Of a DNA stretch of 8,357 nucleotides, positions 5,365 to 8,357 are shown piece by piece. The notes beneath the pieces are model-generated. The model saw only the letters and a program-made list of their open reading frames with translations. It was not told where the DNA came from and searched no databases. Made by a program: the position numbers and the translations under genes. The stretch comes from CAYUKK01 sp964445305 (GTDB taxonomy: Bacteria; Acidobacteriota; Aminicenantia; Aminicenantales; UBA8522). The number at the start of each line of letters is the position of its first letter. Within the stretch, counting starts at the first letter, position 1. The stretch spans positions 1 to 8,357 of the forward strand of contig CAYUKK010000057.1 of assembly GCA_964445305.1 (NCBI GenBank), written 5' to 3'.

Positions 5365-7187
5365 GAGGCTTTGAGCTTGAGAACACGGCCGGGAAGTTCA
5401 CCGTTCCAGCGTCCCTTATCGATAACCATCCGGCCGTTGATGAGCAGATAGTCCACACCACGGCAATACTGATGGGGGTTGGAGATAGAAGTCGGGGTGC
5501 GGATATTCTTGACATCGAGGACGACGATGTCGGCACGGTATCCCTCTTTAATCCAACCACGGTCCTTCCAGTTCATGATGGCCGCTGGCAATGACGTTTG
5601 AGAACGGATGGCATGGGCAAGCGAAATGGCTTGGCGCTCCAGGGAATATTTCTTGATTTTGTGGAGGAATGTCGAATAGGAACGGATGTGCGGAAGTCCA
5701 ATGCCGTAGAAAGGAGCTGTACCGTCGCTGCCGGTCCCCACGTAATCTTTCTTCATGATGAACTCGATGTCCTCCTCGCTCATCTGGAGGGGGATGCACT
5801 TCGCTCCCATGAGGTCGAGCTCGATAGCCGCATCCTCAATGCTTTTTCCTTTGATCGCCGCCACCTCGGCTAAAGTCTTTCCCTCCAGGTTCTTTTCGCA
5901 AGCGATGCCGACAACGATATTCTCGGCGCCGACAGAGTCCTCGATGCTCCGGCGAACCAACTGGCGTATCCGGGCTGCTTCGGCCGGGTCGCGGAGGCGG
6001 TCAATGAAGAGACGCCTCTCCCGCTCGTTTTCGGGCCCGCGGAAGGAATCCAGGTCGACCAGGCTCCGGGCCACAAAGCTAACCAAACGCTGGCGCGGCA
6101 GCTCGGCCAGGAAGCGCTCATGGCTGGAAGAAAGGGGGTAAAATGGTGTGATTTTCCTGTAAAGCGCCAGAAGCTCGGCATCTCGCAGATAATCAAGCAC
6201 GTGGGTTATGTCGTCCATGTTCAAGCCGGGGACTGGTTTTTCCCCGACCCAGGCCTCGCGAGGGATCAGGGGACGGTAGGGATAGGTGTTGGAGAACCGG
6301 TAAGGATACTGGTCGGCGGTTATGGTTAGGCCTCGGCTTCGGGCTTCTTCGATGAGCTGGCAAGCTTTATCGGCCAGCCCCCAATTTGATTTGCCGAGGA
6401 CCTTGAAATGGGAAATGTGAGCTCGAACGCCCGTTTGTTCGGATATCCGGATGGCTTCCTGGATGGCTTCGAGGAGCTTATCCCTTTCATTGCGGATGTG
6501 GGTGTGGTAAATGCCCTGGTAGGGAGCGACGACCTTGACCAGCTCGATGACCTCCTCGGTCCGGGCGAAGCTGCCTGGAACATAAATCAAGCCGGTCGAG
6601 ATGCCGCTGGCGCCCTGTTCCATGGCTTCTTTGACTAAAGCCTTCATCCTTTCGAGCTCCTCTGGAGTCGGGTCTCGATTTTCCAAGCCCATAACAAGCT
6701 GGCGGACTTGACCATGACCGACGAGGAGGGCGGCGTTCGGTCCGATGCCCTCCTCCGACCACGTTTTGATCAAATCCTCGGCTTTTTCGAAGACGGGCCA
6801 GGCGCTTCCCCCGCACTGACCGACGACGACGGAGGTGACGCCCTGGAGAAGATAATTGAGGCAAGCTCGGTTTTCCCGGAAATACATCCCCTCATCGACG
6901 TGGGTGTGGAGGTCGATAAAGCCGGGCGTGACATAGCGGCCTCGGGCGTCGATGACGGTGGCCGCTCGACCGCGCAGCGAGGGGGCAACCTTGACAATGG
7001 TGTCGCCCTTGATAGCCACGTCCAGGAGCTGGGCAGCCTTGCCCGAGCCGTCGAAGACGAGGCCGTTCTTGATCAAGATATCGTATTCGGGCGAGGTACC
7101 AGGCTGGGTTGGCTGTTGCGGCCAGCCTGCGGCAACCAGGGTTAAGACCAAGGCCAAGACCCATTTCGAGAGAGGTTTCTTTGTCAT
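5361..7187 (-). CDS. Exported N-acyl-D-amino-acid deacylase (D-aminoacylase)-like amidohydrolase
   Basis: The 608-residue protein begins with a Sec signal peptide (MTKKPLSKWVLALVLTLVAA), with cleavage probably near residues 21-25. No lipobox is present. It is a metal-dependent amidohydrolase (TIM barrel) of the D-aminoacylase group. VTPGFIDLHTHVD (86-98) holds the HxH metal pair. GVTSVVVGQCG (116-126) holds the group's bridging Cys125. YHTHIRNE (227-234) and AHISHFK (256-262) hold the next histidines. GTGSDGTAPF (485-494) holds the catalytic Asp488. The small beta-sandwich subdomain is formed by residues about 34-84 and the C-terminus. The group splits N-acyl-D-amino acids into D-amino acid and carboxylate; related enzymes act on dipeptides or D-glutamate derivatives, so the substrate is uncertain. 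Length exceeds the 480-500 of classical enzymes, mainly from the signal and an insert around 350-430. GGAGG lies seven bases before the ATG. Confidence 0.9.
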   Translation of the reverse strand: MTKKPLSKWVLALVLTLVAAGWPQQPTQPGTSPEYDILIKNGLVFDGSGKAAQLLDVAIKGDTIVKVAPSLRGRAATVIDARGRYVTPGFIDLHTHVDEGMYFRENRACLNYLLQGVTSVVVGQCGGSAWPVFEKAEDLIKTWSEEGIGPNAALLVGHGQVRQLVMGLENRDPTPEELERMKALVKEAMEQGASGISTGLIYVPGSFARTEEVIELVKVVAPYQGIYHTHIRNERDKLLEAIQEAIRISEQTGVRAHISHFKVLGKSNWGLADKACQLIEEARSRGLTITADQYPYRFSNTYPYRPLIPREAWVGEKPVPGLNMDDITHVLDYLRDAELLALYRKITPFYPLSSSHERFLAELPRQRLVSFVARSLVDLDSFRGPENERERRLFIDRLRDPAEAARIRQLVRRSIEDSVGAENIVVGIACEKNLEGKTLAEVAAIKGKSIEDAAIELDLMGAKCIPLQMSEEDIEFIMKKDYVGTGSDGTAPFYGIGLPHIRSYSTFLHKIKKYSLERQAISLAHAIRSQTSLPAAIMNWKDRGWIKEGYRADIVVLDVKNIRTPTSISNPHQYCRGVDYLLINGRMVIDKGRWNGELPGRVLKLKAS

Positions 7188-7328
7188 TTCCTCACCTCCA
7201 TGTTCGTTTTAGTTTTTTATGCGCATCGCTATGCTCATGGATGAGGCGCGCCGCGCGCCACCCACTCCATTTTGATAAATCACGCCTTGCCTGAGCGAAA
7301 TTTCCAGCCACGCAAACTCAACAGCCGC
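7188..7328. other. Intergenic spacer with a perfect GC palindrome
   Basis: This 141-base gap separates two minus-strand hydrolase genes. It contains GGCGCGC-C-GCGCGCC (7245-7259), a perfect seven-base inverted repeat around one base, and a small ATGCGCAT palindrome near 7219-7226. The GC hairpin has no T run after it on the minus strand, so it is a poor intrinsic terminator. No convincing promoter was found. The D-aminoacylase ribosome site GGAGG is at 7195-7199. Confidence 0.35.
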
Positions 7329-8357
7329 TCAAAGTCGCTTTTCTAATTTCATTCTTGTTCTGGGCTTGTATTTCTCGAGTAGCTCGGTGTAGCGGCTCGA
7401 CAGGTCGACTTCCTTTCCGTCGATAAAAACCTTGTGGATGGTCGTCCGCAGTTCCAGGATGTCCCCGTTGGTGAGGACGATGTTGGCGAGCTTGCCTTTT
7501 TCCAGGCTTCCCATCATCTGCGCGACGCCGAATATCTCAGCCGGGTAAATGGTGACCGCTTTGAGGGCTTCTCGCTTATCGAGCCCAAAAGCGGCCGCCT
7601 TCGCCGCGTGATAAGGAAGATCCTTGGCCAGGCTCGCGCTCTGGGAGGAAAAAGCAATCTTGACACCAGCCTTGCTCAGGACCGAGGGATTCCGGTAAAG
7701 GGCATCATAACCATCCTCCCAGCTCGGTGGCATTTCGTAAAGAGAACCAAAGACGACCGGGATTTCGGCTTTGGCGATTTCCTCGGCCACCTTCCATCCC
7801 TGGGTGACACCAAAAAAGATGGCTTTAACCTTTTCTTCTTGAACAAGCTGGATGGCGGCCAGGATGTCTTTATCGGCATGAACGGAAATCATCACCGGCA
7901 ACTCGCCCCTGATAACGGGGATGAGGGATTCGAGTTTTTCGTCAAAATCAGGAAGGCGAAAAAGCACGTTCTTGGCAGCCGCATCCCGTCGCCTATCGTA
8001 GGAGCGAGCCTTGTTGAGCCAGTCCTTGAGTTCGAGGAGTTGCTTGGAGGCTTCCTCGCGGGAAGCAGGCTGGCGTCGAAAACCGGCCCGACCCAGGCCG
8101 GGGAGCTCGACATGCATGGCTAACGGGCTCTTGATGACCATCTCGGCCGGCGTCCAGCCAACAAGGCGAATAAGCCCGCTCTGGCCGGCGATCAATCCGC
8201 CCGTCGGAACGACGAGAGCAGCCGTTATGCCGTTGGAGCGGGTGATGGGGATGTGCATGGACTCGGGCCGGAGGGCTTCGGTTGAGCGGAGCTGGGGGTT
8301 GATTCGTCCTGTCTCTCGATAGTCGACGGTCGCAGCGATCGAGCTTATTTCAGAGAG
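7329..8357 (-). CDS. Imidazolonepropionase-like amidohydrolase, N-terminus cut by window edge
   Basis: The frame stays open to the right edge, so the ATG at 8258 is internal. The 33 codons upstream of it (ending RSTEALRPES before MHIPITRSNGIT) fit the family pattern 'Pq-R..dAl-Pes..Ip.tR.nGiT'. The visible part is 342 residues of an imidazolonepropionase-like amidohydrolase. It includes VVPTGGLIAGQSGLI, a metal-ligand-type His in ISVHADKD, the barrel strands IFFGVTQGW and IPVVFG, and the closing segment GSLEKGKLANIVLTNGDILE followed by VFIDGKEVDL. The missing N-terminus would hold the HxH pair and probably a signal peptide. The position where the catalytic Asp often sits reads AFSSQSAS, with no Asp; such variants are known in this broad group. 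The substrate is unknown. The gene lies 141 bases upstream of the D-aminoacylase-like gene on the same strand and may be co-transcribed with it. Confidence 0.85.
   Translation of the reverse strand, partial: LSEISSIAATVDYRETGRINPQLRSTEALRPESMHIPITRSNGITAALVVPTGGLIAGQSGLIRLVGWTPAEMVIKSPLAMHVELPGLGRAGFRRQPASREEASKQLLELKDWLNKARSYDRRRDAAAKNVLFRLPDFDEKLESLIPVIRGELPVMISVHADKDILAAIQLVQEEKVKAIFFGVTQGWKVAEEIAKAEIPVVFGSLYEMPPSWEDGYDALYRNPSVLSKAGVKIAFSSQSASLAKDLPYHAAKAAAFGLDKREALKAVTIYPAEIFGVAQMMGSLEKGKLANIVLTNGDILELRTTIHKVFIDGKEVDLSSRYTELLEKYKPRTRMKLEKRL

Noticed and set aside
7434..8123. Long plus-strand 229-residue open frame
   Set aside because: It lies wholly antisense to the amidohydrolase gene, which has strong family motifs. 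It is a shadow of that gene's codon bias.
1..8357. CRISPR array, prophage, transposase or toxin-antitoxin pair
   Set aside because: I saw no regularly spaced repeats with unique spacers, no integrase or transposase motifs, and no paired small overlapping genes.

Overview
The window looks like chromosomal DNA from a Gram-negative-type (diderm) bacterium with moderate-to-high GC content. Signs of this are an RlpA lipoprotein with a SPOR domain, a Tat-exported hydrolase and a Sec-exported hydrolase. The set of exported glycosylasparaginase-like, D-aminoacylase-like and imidazolonepropionase-like enzymes, with strong GGAGG ribosome sites, would suit an uncultured Acidobacteriota or Aminicenantes-type heterotroph. 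That assignment is inferred from gene style and was not tested against any database.

Layout: positions 1-257 are non-coding. They hold a GAGCG-rich, self-complementary stretch and a good sigma70-like promoter for a LOG/TIGR00730-family gene (258-995, +). A small VanZ-family membrane protein gene converges on it (976-1368, -). Next comes a segment with no recognisable gene (about 1369-1754). After it lies a decayed glycoside hydrolase family 127 (DUF1680) gene (about 1755-2286, +), with its catalytic barrel deleted, a frameshift and a premature stop. An rlpA-like gene starts just beyond the pseudogene (2299-2973, +). Converging on it is a Tat-exported N4-(beta-N-acetylglucosaminyl)-L-asparaginase-like Ntn hydrolase (2978-4036, -). 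Divergent from that is an Fsr-like MFS transporter (4165-5364, +). The MFS gene converges on an exported N-acyl-D-amino-acid deacylase-like amidohydrolase (5361-7187, -). Upstream of that on the same strand is an imidazolonepropionase-like amidohydrolase (7329-8357, -), cut by the window edge.

Functional reading: the right half groups two exported amide-bond hydrolases, a third metal-dependent hydrolase and a small-molecule transporter. This suggests scavenging or recycling of modified amino acids, glycan-linked asparagine or D-amino-acid derivatives. The genes lie on alternating strands, so this is a neighbourhood and not an operon, except perhaps for the last two genes. All three convergent gene pairs abut or overlap at their 3' ends with almost no room for terminators.

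I found no CRISPR array, phage module, transposase or convincing RNA gene. I also found no clear new multi-gene system. The most interesting items are the GH127 remnant and the structured repeat-rich leader at 1-145.
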